Counted from the stretch's first letter, positions 8,766 through 18,741 are shown. The stretch: 52,477 nt of DNA from Mammaliicoccus stepanovicii (GCF_002902525.1 NZ_PPQZ01000019.1:1-52477); one strand, 5' to 3'. The notes: generated by a model not told the origin, from the sequence alone. Made by a program: numbers and translations.

Positions 8766-10085
8766 TTGGAAATTAATGCTGTATTAGTAGCAGTTTTAAT
8801 CATGATTGTACTTTGTTTATTTAGATTAAACGTTGTTCTAAGCATTTTTATAGGTGCTTTAACAGGAGGATTACTCAGCGGAATGTCTTTAGACAAAGTT
8901 ATTTCAACATTTGGCACGTCTATTGTTGATGGTGCTGAAGTAGCATTATCATACGCTTTATTAGGCGGATTTGCAGCACTCATATCTTACAGTGGCATTA
9001 CAGATTATATAGTTGGTAAAATTATTAAATCTATGAAGAAAGAAAATTCACATACTAGTAGGTTGAAAATTAAAGTGACACTCGTAGTTGTGTTACTTGT
9101 TATATCTGTACTTAGTCAAAATATTATACCTGTTCATATAGCATTTATACCAATTTTAATTCCACCATTATTAAGCTTGTTCAACGAATTACAAATTGAT
9201 AGAAGATTAATTGCAACAGTAATCGGATTTGGATTATGTTTTCCTTATATTCTTTTCCCATATGGATATGGACATATCTTTCAATCCATTATATTCGATT
9301 CATTTGAAAAATCACATGTTGATATAGCATTTAATAGTATATGGAAAGCAATGTTAATTCCATCAATGGGTTATGTATTTGGATTAATCATAGCACTTAT
9401 CATTTATTGGAAACCAAGAAAATATAAAACAATTAAAGTAGATGAAGAAGAAGAAATCAAAACTTTAAAACCTTATCCATTAATTGTTACAGCAGTAGCC
9501 ATATTGGCGACTTTTATCGTACAAACATTTACTGAATCAATGATTTTTGGTGCGTTAGCTGGGATTTTAATCTTCTTCTTCTCTGGATTATATAATTGGA
9601 AAGATTTAGATGTAAAACTTGTAGAAGGTATACAAATCATGGCATACATTGGTGTCGTTATATTATCTGCTAATGGATTCGCAGGTGTTATGAATGAAAC
9701 ACATGAAATTGGTAATTTAGTTCATAGTTTAGCTGCCATTACGGGTGGTAATAAAGTATTTAGTATTATCATGATGTATGTCATTGGATTAGTTGTAACA
9801 TTAGGAATAGGGTCCTCATTCGCTACTATTCCGATTATCGCAAGTTTATTTATTCCTTTCGGTCAAGAAATGGGATTAAGTGCGATGGCCTTAATAGCAG
9901 TAATAGGGACTGCAGGCGCTTTAGGAGATTCAGGAAGTCCAGCGAGTGATTCAACACTAGGACCTACTGCAGGTTTGAACGTCGATGGTGAACATGACCA
10001 CATTAGAGATACTTGTATTCCTAACTTTCTCATCTACAATATACCACTTCTTATATTTGGATTTATTGCAGCTATGGTACTATAG
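8766..10085 (+). CDS. YuiF-like transporter (Na+/H+ antiporter family)
   Basis: A 439-residue polytopic membrane protein with about 11-12 hydrophobic segments, of the NhaC-like/YuiF group of the ion transporter superfamily. The C-terminal block GALGDSGSPASDSTLGPTAG followed by HDHIRDTCIPN is characteristic of the group. A TTG start at 8766 is preceded by GGAGGAG. Substrate is uncertain: relatives are annotated as Na+/H+ antiporters or amino acid permeases. It lies just upstream of a thioesterase gene and probably shares a transcript with it. Confidence 0.8.
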   Translation: MEINAVLVAVLIMIVLCLFRLNVVLSIFIGALTGGLLSGMSLDKVISTFGTSIVDGAEVALSYALLGGFAALISYSGITDYIVGKIIKSMKKENSHTSRLKIKVTLVVVLLVISVLSQNIIPVHIAFIPILIPPLLSLFNELQIDRRLIATVIGFGLCFPYILFPYGYGHIFQSIIFDSFEKSHVDIAFNSIWKAMLIPSMGYVFGLIIALIIYWKPRKYKTIKVDEEEEIKTLKPYPLIVTAVAILATFIVQTFTESMIFGALAGILIFFFSGLYNWKDLDVKLVEGIQIMAYIGVVILSANGFAGVMNETHEIGNLVHSLAAITGGNKVFSIIMMYVIGLVVTLGIGSSFATIPIIASLFIPFGQEMGLSAMALIAVIGTAGALGDSGSPASDSTLGPTAGLNVDGEHDHIRDTCIPNFLIYNIPLLIFGFIAAMVL

Positions 10086-10108
10086 TATTGAATGAAGGGG
10101 GAAATACT

Positions 10109-10480
10109 ATGAATTTACTAGAACATCTTCAAATGAAAACAATTGAAATTAAACATGGTTATATTGAAATGACAATGCCTGTTACAGATGAAGTGAAGCA
10201 ACCATTTGGATATTTACACGGTGGTGCAACAATTGCATTAGGTGAAACAGCAGCTTCTATTGGCGCACATGCATCATCACAAGAAGATGAAATACCTCTT
10301 GGTCTTGAAATCAATGCTAACCATATAAAGTCTGTACAATCAGGGGAAGTGAGAGCAATAGGAACTGCACTTCACATAGGACGTACTACTCAAGTGTGGG
10401 ATGTAAAAATTTCAGATGAACACGGTGAATTAATTTCAGTTATTAGAGCAACAATTGCAATTAAGAAAATAAGATCATAA
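10109..10480 (+). CDS. Hotdog-fold thioesterase (PaaI/YdiI-like)
   Basis: A 123-residue single-domain hotdog thioesterase, expected to hydrolyse an acyl- or aroyl-CoA. The active-site loop FGYLHGGATIALGETAAS carries the HGG turn and the catalytic acidic residue (Glu in LGE). The ATG at 10109 follows AAGGGGGAAATACT at good spacing and is preferred over the in-frame ATG at 10088 upstream. A 1,4-dihydroxy-2-naphthoyl-CoA hydrolase role in menaquinone synthesis is known for some relatives but cannot be assigned here. Confidence 0.8.
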   Translation: MNLLEHLQMKTIEIKHGYIEMTMPVTDEVKQPFGYLHGGATIALGETAASIGAHASSQEDEIPLGLEINANHIKSVQSGEVRAIGTALHIGRTTQVWDVKISDEHGELISVIRATIAIKKIRS

Positions 10481-10522
10481 TTATAACGTAATAGAATTTC
10501 AATTCAGTCATCTAATGACCAT

Positions 10523-10558
10523 AAAAATCCTGGGACAAATTTGTTCCAGGATTTTTAT
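10523..10558 (+). terminator. Terminator of the transporter-thioesterase unit
   Basis: AAAATCCTGG pairs with CCAGGATTTT, and the inner part (GGACAAATTTGTTCC) is itself nearly palindromic. The right arm ends in a T-tract. It is one of the recurrent TGGGACA-type stems in the window. Confidence 0.85.
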
Positions 10559-10651
10559 TTATTATTTAAATTACATACTACAGACGCTTTTGATGATAAT
10601 TGTATAGAAGGGCGCTAAGTAGCCAGATTAAGAAATCTAGCAAAATAGAAT

Positions 10652-10695
10652 AAAGAAAAAGAGATCTAATCCATTATTTTATGGATTAGATCTCT
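10652..10695 (-). terminator. Terminator of the mnh operon
   Basis: A perfect 15-base stem (AGAGATCTAATCCAT with its complement, 6-base loop) is followed on the minus strand by TTTTTCTTTATTC. It lies about 60 bases after the mnhG stop. Confidence 0.85.
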
Positions 10696-10728
10696 GAATT
10701 TGTACATGGTTATTTATGTACCAAATTC
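10696..10728. repeat. Second palindrome at the 3' end of mnhG
   Basis: GAATTTGTACAT and ATGTACCAAATTC form an inverted repeat with one bulged base, placed between the mnhG stop and the operon terminator. The role is unknown; it may be a 3'-UTR hairpin. Confidence 0.6.
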
Positions 10729-10753
10729 GTCTATGATTTATATTAATAGTAAA

Positions 10754-11095
10754 TTATTTAGCATCCTTCAAATCATCTCTTAAAGTTCTGTCTGTAGGTT
10801 TAACCCCCATATAATATGCACTTCTTGAAACTAAGTGACCTGCAAGTGGTCCAGTGATAAATATGAAGATGATACCTAATAACAATTGAACATTGAAATG
10901 GCCATCTTTACCTATGAAATAAATAAGAACACCAGTTAAAATCAACATTACACCAAGTGTAGAAGCTTTCCCAGAGGCATGTGCTCTAGAATAGACATCT
11001 GGTAGTCTAAGTATACCAAGAGCAGCGAAAAAGCTGAAAAAGGCACCTGCGACCATCATAATAACTGAAATACTAATAAGTATCGTCTCTATCAT
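10754..11095 (-). CDS. mnhG: Na+/H+ antiporter subunit MnhG
   Basis: A small (113-residue) membrane subunit of the multi-subunit Mnh/Mrp cation/proton antiporter, with three hydrophobic segments and the family motif [22 protein letters not shown] around residues 28-49. The ATG at 11095 gives the usual MIETILIS start and has AGGAGAG upstream; the longer frame from 11131 would extend far into mnhF. The start lies 23 bases inside mnhF. It is the last gene of the operon. Confidence 0.93.
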   Translation of the reverse strand: MIETILISISVIMMVAGAFFSFFAALGILRLPDVYSRAHASGKASTLGVMLILTGVLIYFIGKDGHFNVQLLLGIIFIFITGPLAGHLVSRSAYYMGVKPTDRTLRDDLKDAK

Positions 11096-11363
11096 TTTCA
11101 ATGATCTCTCCTTTATCCATAAATTTAGCAAAAGCTGCTGTACCTAGGAATGCCAGAATACCAATTAATAACAATATAACGAATAAGAACGTTGTATCGG
11201 TTAATACCGAGAATAAAGCTATAATTGCCATTAATGTAATGCCTAATGCATCTAATGCAATAACTCTATCAGCTAAAGTTGGTCCTAAAATTACACGAAT
11301 GAGTATACCAATCATTGAAATTGCGACAATGATAATCGCGATAATTACGAAAATATTCGTCAT
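11073..11363 (-). CDS. mnhF: Na+/H+ antiporter subunit MnhF
   Basis: A 96-residue three-segment membrane subunit of the Mnh antiporter. The conserved [15 protein letters not shown] block at about residues 28-42 identifies MrpF/MnhF. It starts in an ATGA overlap with the mnhE stop and has AGGAGGTGAG upstream; its 3' end overlaps mnhG. Tight overlaps indicate coupled translation of subunits. Confidence 0.94.
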   Translation of the reverse strand: MTNIFVIIAIIIVAISMIGILIRVILGPTLADRVIALDALGITLMAIIALFSVLTDTTFLFVILLLIGILAFLGTAAFAKFMDKGEIIENDRDDTY

Positions 11364-11842
11364 CGTATACTCACCTCCTTGATTGCTTTTTCAAAGGAAT
11401 CTTTAATTGCACTAATTTCAGAATCTATATCTGAAAAATCTATAGAATGTATATATAGTGTTTTTTGATCATCTGAAATTGCGACTACGATAGTACCTGG
11501 AGTTAGTGTAATTAATTGAGATAATAATGCAACTTCCCAATCATGTTTCAACTCAGTAGGATATGCAAAAAATGCCGGTTTATTATGAATTTCTTTTTGT
11601 ATGACGATTCTGATCACATCAATGTTAGCTAATATTAATTCTTTCATAAATATTAGTCCTAAAACAAATGCTTTCCATACAGGTCTTAAATATAAATGAT
11701 TGCCAGGAAGAAGCGGTAATGCAGCTATTATAAATAGAATACCGAATAAGTATCCAAATACAAATGCACCGAACGTGTATGTATCTGAAAGCATCATCCA
11801 AAGTGCTGCTAATAATACATTAATGAGTGCTTGTATAGCCAT
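11360..11842 (-). CDS. mnhE: Na+/H+ antiporter subunit MnhE
   Basis: A 160-residue subunit with two or three N-terminal hydrophobic segments and a cytoplasmic C-terminal domain. The region [27 protein letters not shown], seen here around residues 103-129, is typical of MrpE/MnhE. It overlaps the mnhD stop by one base (TAATG) and the mnhF start by four. The length agrees with staphylococcal MnhE. Confidence 0.94.
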   Translation of the reverse strand: MAIQALINVLLAALWMMLSDTYTFGAFVFGYLFGILFIIAALPLLPGNHLYLRPVWKAFVLGLIFMKELILANIDVIRIVIQKEIHNKPAFFAYPTELKHDWEVALLSQLITLTPGTIVVAISDDQKTLYIHSIDFSDIDSEISAIKDSFEKAIKEVSIR

Positions 11843-13332
11843 TAGTAATCGCCTCCTAACGCATTGACATAAGTCTCAGGATTATAGAATGGTAATGCAG
11901 CTTTTTCTATTAATGGATATAGCATATCTGCTCCAAGACCAAATAAAATTGCGATTACCGTGATCGTTAAAGAAGCAAACATCAGTTTCTTTATTGGTAA
12001 TTTTGGATTAAATGTATATCCTTTTTCTTCTCCCCAAAATGCCATTAAGAAAATTCGCATCACAGAATATAGAACGAATAAACTTGATAATAATACAACT
12101 ATACCACTAATGTAATAACCTTTTTCGAACGTTGACATGACAATCATATATTTGCCGTAAAAACCACTTAATGGTGGAATACCAGCTAATGATAGTGCAG
12201 CAACAAAGTAGAACCATCCTAATACTGGATAATGGTTTATTAGACCACTAAAGTTTCTTAAATCAGGTGTGCCAGTAATTTTGATAATAATACCAATTAA
12301 TAAAAATAGTGCTGCTTTTATGATCATGTCATGTAGTAAGTAATAGATACTACCCATCATACCAGTTTTATCCATCATGGCAGCACCAATAAGAATGACA
12401 CCAATCGCAATCATTATGTTATAAATAATGATTTTTTTAATGTCATAATAAGCAATGGCACCGATACAACCCATGATGATGGTTAAGATAGATAATACGA
12501 TTAATGTCTGGGTTATAAAGTCGCTATTCACTGAATAGAATAAACTAAATGTACGCATGATAGCGTATGCACCGACTTTTGTTAATAATGCACCAAATAA
12601 TGCAATAATCGGAATAGGTGGTGCATAATAAGCGCCAGGTAACCAGAAATATAGCGGGAACATACCAGCTTTAGTTGCAAAAACAAATAAAAACATAATA
12701 AATGTTATGACTACAATATTTAAATCAGTCTTAGAAAGCTCTGCAAACTTTACGTGTAAATCTCCCATATTAAGTGTACCTGTTATTGAATAAAGCATAC
12801 CAACACCCATTACAAAAAATGCCGATGTCAGTACGTTAACAAGTATATATTTGATACTTTCTTGTAGCTGGATTTTCGTACCACCAATTACAAGAAGTAA
12901 GTATGATGACATTAAGAATACTTCGAAAAATACGAACATGTTGAATAAGTCACCAGTCATAAACGCACCGTTTACACCAGTTACCATCATAGATACACCG
13001 AAGTAATAGAAGTAACGTTCACGATGTATGCCTATAGATTGATGTGAATAAACTAATACACAAAGTGTAATAAATAAGCTGACACTTACGAGTAATGCAC
13101 TTAACATATCAACGTAAATAACGATACTATAAGGGACTGGCCAACTTCCTAAGTTCATCGTCATAGTGCCATTTAAATTAATGTTGTAAATATTATACAA
13201 ACTTACAAGAAAAGCAAGTATAAATCCTGTTAACACGACTTTACGTTTAACATAAGGTCTTTGACCTATAAATATAAGTGTAACAGCAGTTAAAAATGTG
13301 ATGACAAGAGGTACAATAATCAAGTTATTCAT
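11842..13332 (-). CDS. mnhD: Na+/H+ antiporter subunit MnhD
   Basis: A 496-residue subunit homologous to proton-pumping complex I antiporter-like subunits, with about 14 hydrophobic segments. The NuoM/N-type features are visible: the conserved Glu region [15 protein letters not shown] (about 140), the Lys-bearing [22 protein letters not shown] block (about 225) and [15 protein letters not shown] (about 335). An AAGGAGGT ribosome site precedes the ATG, which overlaps mnhC by eight bases. It is expected to form part of the ion path together with MnhA. Confidence 0.95.
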   Translation of the reverse strand: MNNLIIVPLVITFLTAVTLIFIGQRPYVKRKVVLTGFILAFLVSLYNIYNINLNGTMTMNLGSWPVPYSIVIYVDMLSALLVSVSLFITLCVLVYSHQSIGIHRERYFYYFGVSMMVTGVNGAFMTGDLFNMFVFFEVFLMSSYLLLVIGGTKIQLQESIKYILVNVLTSAFFVMGVGMLYSITGTLNMGDLHVKFAELSKTDLNIVVITFIMFLFVFATKAGMFPLYFWLPGAYYAPPIPIIALFGALLTKVGAYAIMRTFSLFYSVNSDFITQTLIVLSILTIIMGCIGAIAYYDIKKIIIYNIMIAIGVILIGAAMMDKTGMMGSIYYLLHDMIIKAALFLLIGIIIKITGTPDLRNFSGLINHYPVLGWFYFVAALSLAGIPPLSGFYGKYMIVMSTFEKGYYISGIVVLLSSLFVLYSVMRIFLMAFWGEEKGYTFNPKLPIKKLMFASLTITVIAILFGLGADMLYPLIEKAALPFYNPETYVNALGGDY

Positions 13333-13666
13333 CTTTCGGTACCTCCTTCATCTCTTCCAAATTATCTGTACCAAGCTCTTTGTAACTTCGAAAAGCAAGA
13401 ACTAAGAAAAATGCAGTAACCGCAAATGCGATAACAATTGCAGTTAAAATTAATGCTTGCGGAAGTGGATCGACATAATTTTTGATGCCTTCAGTTTCGA
13501 TAGGGAGGGCACCTTTTTTTAGTCCACCCATTGTAAGAAGCATTAAATGAACGCCATGTGAAAGTAGTGTCGTACCAATAATAATCCTAATTAAACTCTT
13601 AGAGAGAACTAGGTATACTGATACGGATATGATAATACCTGCAACGAAAATCATTAATATTTCCAT
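13325..13666 (-). CDS. mnhC: Na+/H+ antiporter subunit MnhC
   Basis: A 113-residue three-segment subunit homologous to complex I NuoK. The motif [22 protein letters not shown] near the C-terminus and [16 protein letters not shown] in the middle are typical. It starts at a TAATG overlap with mnhB and ends inside the mnhD start. The charged C-terminal tail ([10 protein letters not shown]) is likely cytoplasmic. Confidence 0.95.
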   Translation of the reverse strand: MEILMIFVAGIIISVSVYLVLSKSLIRIIIGTTLLSHGVHLMLLTMGGLKKGALPIETEGIKNYVDPLPQALILTAIVIAFAVTAFFLVLAFRSYKELGTDNLEEMKEVPKDE

Positions 13667-14094
13667 TATTCATTCTCTCCAATCGATAATATGATTGTTA
13701 TCGATGTACCGACAACAGCAAGTAATACGCCTAAATCAAACAACATAGCAGTATGCCAATGCACTTCACCAAATATTGGGAGATGAAGCTCACCAAATTT
13801 GTGTGTAAAAAATGTTTTGTGATAAGTCCAACTTAAAATCGGTGTTAATATACAGAAAAATAATCCAATACCAGTGACGATTTTGAAGTCGAAGGGAAAC
13901 ATTTTGTTTAAAGTCTTCATATCAAAAGCAATCCCAATAATGATAACTGCTGAAGACAGTAATAACCCTCCAACGAAACCGCCACCTGGACTATAATGAC
14001 CACCGAAGAATATGGATACTGCGTACATCATAATAATTAGGAAGATAATGACAGCATTAAACTGAAAGAATACATCATTCGATTGTTTCTTCAT
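13666..14094 (-). CDS. mnhB: Na+/H+ antiporter subunit MnhB
   Basis: A 142-residue membrane subunit with four hydrophobic segments. The [22 protein letters not shown] segment near residue 35 and the terminal SIGENE are hallmarks of MrpB/MnhB. Three ATG codons are possible (14124, 14100 and 14094); GGAGGT stands seven bases before 14094 and only one base before 14100, and MKKQSND resembles the S. aureus N-terminus, so 14094 is chosen. It overlaps the end of mnhA by 20 bases. Confidence 0.92.
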   Translation of the reverse strand: MKKQSNDVFFQFNAVIIFLIIMMYAVSIFFGGHYSPGGGFVGGLLLSSAVIIIGIAFDMKTLNKMFPFDFKIVTGIGLFFCILTPILSWTYHKTFFTHKFGELHLPIFGEVHWHTAMLFDLGVLLAVVGTSITIILSIGENE

Positions 14095-16486
14095 TTTCAT
14101 TACCTCCATTTTTGTTATTATCACGTAATTTTATAAGTGTATAAATACCTAATCCTGCAATACCTAGAACTGCAGATTCAAATAATGTATCAAAGCCACG
14201 GAAGTCAACAAGAATAACATTTACCATGTTTTTTCCTGCTGCTAAATCATAAACATTATCAATATAATATTTAGAAATTGAATCAAAGTGTCTATTACCG
14301 TAAGCAATTAAACCGATTGTAATAACTGATATACCAACACAAATAGCAATTAAGAAATTGCCGATTTTGAATTTTCTATCTTCATCATGTCTATTCATTT
14401 TAGGTAAATGGAAGAAACATAATAAGAACAATGCTGTTGAAATTGTCTCGATTGAAAGTTGAGTTAAAGCTAAATCTGGTGCACCAAATAACACAAAGAA
14501 CAATGCGACTGAATACCCAACAGCTGCAAGCATAATGATGCTGAATAATCTTGATTTTGCTAAAACGATACAGAATGTACTAACGAGTATAAGACCCATA
14601 AGTATAACTTCATATGGTCTAATTTCACTAATATGATCGAATGCAATACTTACTGGATGTGTAAATATTGTAAGTGCCGTCATAATGATAAAGAATGAAA
14701 AAATATACATTAAATATGATCTTATAAATCCTGTCATATAACTTTGTGTAATTTTATTTGAGATATAAGAACTTAAATAAATACCTCTATCATAATAATA
14801 ATTGAAAGTTAAATATTCAGGTTGATAAGCGTATACTTTAATCCATTTCGAAACGGATTTAAATAATACGAAACCGACAATAAATACGATCAATGTACCC
14901 ATTAATGCAGGTGTTATACCATGCCAAAATGAGATGTGTACTTCTGGACTTTCTGCATAAGGTGCAATTGCTCTAACTGCAGGTGCAATGATTGAATTGC
15001 TTAATATATTTGGGAATAAACCAAATATCACAACTAATGAAATTAAAATCCCAGTCGGTAACAACATAAGCTTTGGCGCTTCATGTGGTTTTTTAGGTAA
15101 TTGATCAGCTTTGTATTCTCCAAAGAATATTTCATGAACATATTTAAATGAATATACAAATGTAAAGATACTACCGACAACTGCAATAACTGGAAGTAAA
15201 AATCCAAGTGTCGAAAGGTTGAATACACCAGCTTTATGAGAATCAAACATTGCAGTTAAGAAAAGTTCTTTTGATAAGAAGCCATTAAATGGAGGAACAC
15301 CTGCCATACTTAATGCTGCAATAATCGTGAACGTACATGAAATAGGCATAATGGTCATGAGTCCACCTAGTTTTTTAATATCTCGTGTTCCGACTTCATG
15401 ATCAATCGTACCCGTTATCATAAATAATGCGCCCTTAAAGGTTGCATGATTGATTAAGTGGAATACAGCTGCAATAATACTTGCTAAAAATAACTGACTT
15501 TCCTCTCCGGTATAATGATAACTAACTGCTCCAATACCCAGCATAGACATGATCATACCTAGCTGTGAAATAGTAGAGAATGCGAGGATGCCTTTTAAGT
15601 CTTGTTGTTTTACAGCATTAAATGATGCCCAAAACAGCGTGACCAGTCCTATAGCAGTGACTGTCCATACAAAGCCACCATTTATAGCAAATATAGGTGT
15701 CGTTCTTGCGACTAAATATATACCGGCTTTTACCATTGTTGCTGAATGAAGGTAAGCACTTACTGGTGTAGGTGCTTCCATTGCATCAGGTAACCAAATG
15801 TGAAATGGAAACTGTGCTGACTTTGTCATTGCACCAATTAATACGAGTACCATTGCTAGAATAAATAAAGGCGATTTCTGAATTGTCTCTGCATTTTGAA
15901 TGAGTGACGTGATACTCCAAGAATTTCCTGCAATTGATAGCGAGATAAAGCCACCAAGTAGCATAAGCCCACCAAACACTGTTATTAATAATGATTTTTG
16001 TGCACCATAGATGGATGACTTTTTATGTCGCCAATAACCAATGAGTAAGAAACTTGATATTGAAGTTAATTCCCAAAATAGATAAAGCATTAATAGGTTA
16101 TCGGATAGTACTACACCTAACATTGCGCCCATAAACATTAATAAGTAACAATAGAAATTTCCCAAAGATTCATTCTTACTTAAATATGTAATTGAATAAA
16201 GTACGACTAACGCACCAATTCCGGAAATTAAAGATGCAAATAATAAACTGAGTCCATCTAAATGAACTGCAAAATTCATTCCGAGTCTTGGCATGAATTC
16301 CCAAATAACAATAAATGGCTTGTCTGAATCAGGAACATTTATGTAAGACATAAAATAACTAAAAATAATGATTGGTATAGGTAAAACAAACCAACCTAGA
16401 TGAATTTTTTTATAAAATCTATAAAAAATCGGTATAATAACTGCAAATATTAAAGGTAATAAAACCATAATATGCATTAAACTCAT
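14075..16486 (-). CDS. mnhA: Na+/H+ antiporter subunit MnhA
   Basis: The largest subunit (803 residues, over 20 hydrophobic segments), homologous to the NuoL proton-pumping subunit with a C-terminal MrpB-like extension. Key stretches are YLFWELTSISSFLLIGYW (conserved Glu, about 135), TKSAQFPFHIWLPDAMEAPTPVSAYLHSATMVKAG (about 220-255) and FHLINHATFKGALFMITG (about 340). The last 200 residues include SAVLGIAGLGIYTLIKLR. It is first in a seven-gene operon (A to G in order) that exchanges cytosolic Na+ for H+ and supports salt and alkali tolerance. Confidence 0.96.
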   Translation of the reverse strand: MSLMHIMVLLPLIFAVIIPIFYRFYKKIHLGWFVLPIPIIIFSYFMSYINVPDSDKPFIVIWEFMPRLGMNFAVHLDGLSLLFASLISGIGALVVLYSITYLSKNESLGNFYCYLLMFMGAMLGVVLSDNLLMLYLFWELTSISSFLLIGYWRHKKSSIYGAQKSLLITVFGGLMLLGGFISLSIAGNSWSITSLIQNAETIQKSPLFILAMVLVLIGAMTKSAQFPFHIWLPDAMEAPTPVSAYLHSATMVKAGIYLVARTTPIFAINGGFVWTVTAIGLVTLFWASFNAVKQQDLKGILAFSTISQLGMIMSMLGIGAVSYHYTGEESQLFLASIIAAVFHLINHATFKGALFMITGTIDHEVGTRDIKKLGGLMTIMPISCTFTIIAALSMAGVPPFNGFLSKELFLTAMFDSHKAGVFNLSTLGFLLPVIAVVGSIFTFVYSFKYVHEIFFGEYKADQLPKKPHEAPKLMLLPTGILISLVVIFGLFPNILSNSIIAPAVRAIAPYAESPEVHISFWHGITPALMGTLIVFIVGFVLFKSVSKWIKVYAYQPEYLTFNYYYDRGIYLSSYISNKITQSYMTGFIRSYLMYIFSFFIIMTALTIFTHPVSIAFDHISEIRPYEVILMGLILVSTFCIVLAKSRLFSIIMLAAVGYSVALFFVLFGAPDLALTQLSIETISTALFLLCFFHLPKMNRHDEDRKFKIGNFLIAICVGISVITIGLIAYGNRHFDSISKYYIDNVYDLAAGKNMVNVILVDFRGFDTLFESAVLGIAGLGIYTLIKLRDNNKNGGNENEETIE

Positions 16487-16520
16487 TTAATAACCTCCCT
16501 CCAAAAAATACCTATAAACT

Positions 16521-16550
16521 ATTATACACAATTTTTCATTTGCATGAAAA
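16521..16550 (-). promoter_or_regulatory. Candidate sigma-A promoter of the mnh operon
   Basis: On the minus strand a perfect TATAAT (16521-16526) lies 35 bases before the mnhA start, with TTTTCA (16545-16550) 18 bases upstream as a weak -35. Distance and orientation fit transcription of mnhA-G. Confidence 0.5.
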
Positions 16551-16636
16551 CAGTCGAAATGCTCATGTTTAGAATTTTTAAGCGCTTATTAAATATGAAG
16601 AAACGTGTTCATTTAAGTATAAATTTTTTCAAAAGA

Positions 16637-17014
16637 CTAGAAGTTTGTTTTGTATTGTCTTTCGTAATCTAACTTAAGTTGTTGAATGCATTTAAGCGCT
16701 TCTTTGCTATAAGCATTATCTCGTTTTGACATTTTGTCTTCTAATTCATTTAACGCAGATTTTAATGATGAAATATAATCAGGCAGTTCTAATGTATATT
16801 CTTTTAAAAATTGTGGAGATGTATATCTCTTTTCGTATTTACTTAATGCTTTTCTTTCATGGAAAAATACATTTTCTACTTCGTTTGGATTATGTATATC
16901 TCCTTGTCTAGGATGTTTAAGTACGGCAAGTACTTGTATAAGCTTTTCTTCTCCTTTTTCATCGATGATTTCAACGACATATTGTCCTGTTTTATGAGGA
17001 AATTGATATAACAT
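16637..17014 (-). CDS. kapB: KapB-domain protein (kinase-associated B family)
   Basis: A 125-residue protein of the KapB family, named for Bacillus subtilis kinase-associated lipoprotein B. The conserved N-terminal domain includes KTGQYVVEII, AVLKHPRQGDIHNP and FFHERKAL (about residues 8-65), followed by a helical, charged C-terminal half. No lipobox is visible, so it is probably cytosolic here. ATG 17014 follows AAAGGGG at eight bases; the upstream TTG at 17032 overlaps that site. It lies between the mnh operon and ppi, as in S. aureus. Its role in staphylococci is unknown. Confidence 0.8.
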   Translation of the reverse strand: MLYQFPHKTGQYVVEIIDEKGEEKLIQVLAVLKHPRQGDIHNPNEVENVFFHERKALSKYEKRYTSPQFLKEYTLELPDYISSLKSALNELEDKMSKRDNAYSKEALKCIQQLKLDYERQYKTNF

Positions 17015-17090
17015 GTTGATAACCCCTTTCAATAAAATTATGTTATGATATTACTATTGTATTTATTTTAACATGAATGGAGAATTATAA

Positions 17091-17684
17091 ATGACAAACT
17101 ACCCACAATTAACAAACGAAATACTTGAAGGTGAGCGTGTTGTTGAAATTAAAACAACAAAAGGAAATATGACTTTCAAATTATTCCCAGAGTTAGCACC
17201 AAAAACTGTTGAAAACTTTATTGGTTTAGCTGAGAAAAAATATTACGACGGTATCATTTTCCATAGAGTAATAAATGATTTTATGGTACAAGGTGGAGAC
17301 CCAACAGGAACAGGTATGGGTGGAGAAAGTATATATGGAAGTGCCTTTGAAGATGAGTTTTCATTACAAGCATTTAATTTATATGGTGCTTTATCAATGG
17401 CTAATGCTGGTCCAAATACAAACGGATCTCAATTTTTCATTGTTCAAATGAGAGAAGTTCCATCTAACATGCTATCTCAACTTAAAGATGGCGGATGGCC
17501 AGAAGAAATTATAGACTATTACGCTAAAAAAGGTGGAACACCTTGGTTAGATCAAAAACACTCAGTATTTGGTCATATTGTAAAAGGCGAAGACGTATTA
17601 GAAGAAATTGCGAATGTTAAAGTTGGTGCAAATGACAAGCCAGTTGAAGATGTTGTAATTGAAACAATTGACATCATTCAATAA
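17091..17684 (+). CDS. ppi: Cyclophilin-type peptidyl-prolyl cis-trans isomerase
   Basis: A 197-residue cytosolic cyclophilin that speeds proline isomerisation during folding. The active-site block [24 protein letters not shown] (catalytic Arg in FHRV, about residue 60) and the NTNGSQFFI segment are intact. An insertion of about 35 residues between the FFI strand and KHSVFGHIV is typical of the longer Bacillus/Staphylococcus form. There is no signal peptide. It is read divergently from kapB. Confidence 0.95.
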   Translation: MTNYPQLTNEILEGERVVEIKTTKGNMTFKLFPELAPKTVENFIGLAEKKYYDGIIFHRVINDFMVQGGDPTGTGMGGESIYGSAFEDEFSLQAFNLYGALSMANAGPNTNGSQFFIVQMREVPSNMLSQLKDGGWPEEIIDYYAKKGGTPWLDQKHSVFGHIVKGEDVLEEIANVKVGANDKPVEDVVIETIDIIQ

Positions 17685-17731
17685 ATCGACATTCAATTGT
17701 CATAAAAAACAATCGTATTCGACTAAATCTT

Positions 17732-17740
17732 TGTTATAAT
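17732..17740 (+). promoter_or_regulatory. Extended -10 promoter for the 17767 gene
   Basis: TGTTATAAT is an exact extended -10 element (TGnTATAAT), 27 bases before the start codon. A clear -35 hexamer is not seen at 17-base spacing, which extended -10 promoters tolerate. Confidence 0.6.
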
Positions 17741-17766
17741 CTAATTGCTAAGGGAGTGGTCGGATT

Positions 17767-17967
17767 ATGATGGAATTTCTTTATTTTCCAGATAATAAAT
17801 TAGAATATATTCCTGCTGTTGCAACTTTGTTACTTTTTATGATTTTGGCGTATATCGTTTTTAACTTATTCCGAAAAAAATCAAAAAGAGACGAAGAAAA
17901 AATGAAGTCATTTGAAAGACAAGTGATGAATCATTTGGAGCAAGAGGAGAAAAAAAGTGAAGAATAA
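17767..17967 (+). CDS. Small single-span membrane protein, function unknown
   Basis: A 66-residue protein with one hydrophobic segment (about residues 17-36) followed by a highly charged, probably helical tail rich in Lys and Glu. An in-frame ATG pair starts it (MMEF), after an AGGGAGTGG ribosome site. It overlaps the next gene by 11 bases, so the two are probably translated together. I do not recognise the family; the same position in related staphylococci also carries a small hypothetical protein. Confidence 0.75.
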   Translation: MMEFLYFPDNKLEYIPAVATLLLFMILAYIVFNLFRKKSKRDEEKMKSFERQVMNHLEQEEKKSEE

Positions 17968-18214
17968 CGAAGTGAATATTGCACTTTATAAACTTCTTTC
18001 AGATTGGAATCCTATGAACTTTGATGATCAATCACTAGGGGATAGTGAAGTTTATGAGTGCATGGATGCCGTTCATGAAATAGAAGATGTGAATGAACTT
18101 GCTCAAAAGTTTCAAGATATATATGTATTTTCATTTGATATTACAATTAATAAGGAAATATGTATGCAAATGGCTATCAAAGCGACTGCATTACAAAGTT
18201 ATTGTGAAATATAA
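17957..18214 (+). CDS. DUF1871 family protein (YugE-like)
   Basis: An 85-residue acidic protein that fits the DUF1871 (YugE-like) family: short helical domain with DWNPM near the N-terminus and a conserved internal acidic stretch. Function is unknown. It uses a GTG start at 17957, preceded by AGAGGAG, and overlaps the upstream membrane protein gene. A terminator follows directly. Bacillus yugE, kapB and yugI are also neighbours, which supports the assignment. Confidence 0.75.
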   Translation: MKNNEVNIALYKLLSDWNPMNFDDQSLGDSEVYECMDAVHEIEDVNELAQKFQDIYVFSFDITINKEICMQMAIKATALQSYCEI

Positions 18215-18221
18215 TGTTATA

Positions 18222-18274
18222 GAAAGAAAGAGGTTACGACTTATTAAAATATGTCCTAACCTCTTTCTTTTTTG
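18222..18274 (+). terminator. Terminator after the DUF1871 gene
   Basis: AAAGAAAGAGGTTA pairs with TAACCTCTTTCTTT around a 20-base loop and is followed by TTTTG. It starts eight bases after the stop codon. Confidence 0.85.
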
Positions 18275-18360
18275 TTTAAATAACGTATTTATGGTTTCTT
18301 TAAATTAACTATGCTATGATATAAGAGTTAATAACTATAAGTACAAGGGGTTTTCTAATA

Positions 18361-18741
18361 GTGAGAAAACAATATAAAGTTGGCCAGTTCCTAAAAGTCA
18401 AAGTGACTGGCATTCAGCCATATGGCGCCTTTGTTGAAACCCCTGATCATGTGGAAGGTCTTATTCATATTTCGGAAGTAATGAATGATTACGTTCATAA
18501 TTTGAATCAATTTTTAACTGTCGGACAAATAGTTAAAGCTAAGATTATTAAAGTAGAATCTGACGGGAAATTGAATTTAACACTTAAAGAAAATGAATAT
18601 TTCAAGAGACAAGAGCGTAAGAAAGAAAGACGCTCTGTGTTAGATGAAATAAAAGAGACAGAAAAATATGGGTTTCAACCATTAGAGGAAAGATTGCCTA
18701 AATGGATTGAGCAGTCAAATAAGCATTTACAAGACGATTAA
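18361..18741 (+). CDS. yugI: S1 RNA-binding domain protein (YugI/GSP13/CvfD-like)
   Basis: A 126-residue protein made of one S1 domain (about residues 6-73: VGQFLKVKVTGIQPYGAFVE, GLIHISEV, VGQIVKAKIIKVESDGKLNLTLK) plus a basic and then acidic helical tail. Bacillus general stress protein 13 and streptococcal CvfD have this layout and act on RNA or ribosomes. A GTG at 18361 is used, after AAGGGG. It is a single gene with its own terminator overlapping the stop codon. Confidence 0.85.
   Translation: MRKQYKVGQFLKVKVTGIQPYGAFVETPDHVEGLIHISEVMNDYVHNLNQFLTVGQIVKAKIIKVESDGKLNLTLKENEYFKRQERKKERRSVLDEIKETEKYGFQPLEERLPKWIEQSNKHLQDD

Noticed and set aside
16590-16606. TTTAAGCGCTTATTAAA between kapB and mnhA as a possible cre
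   Set aside because: It matches the CcpA consensus at only about 13 of 16 positions and lacks the key G and CA; probably chance.
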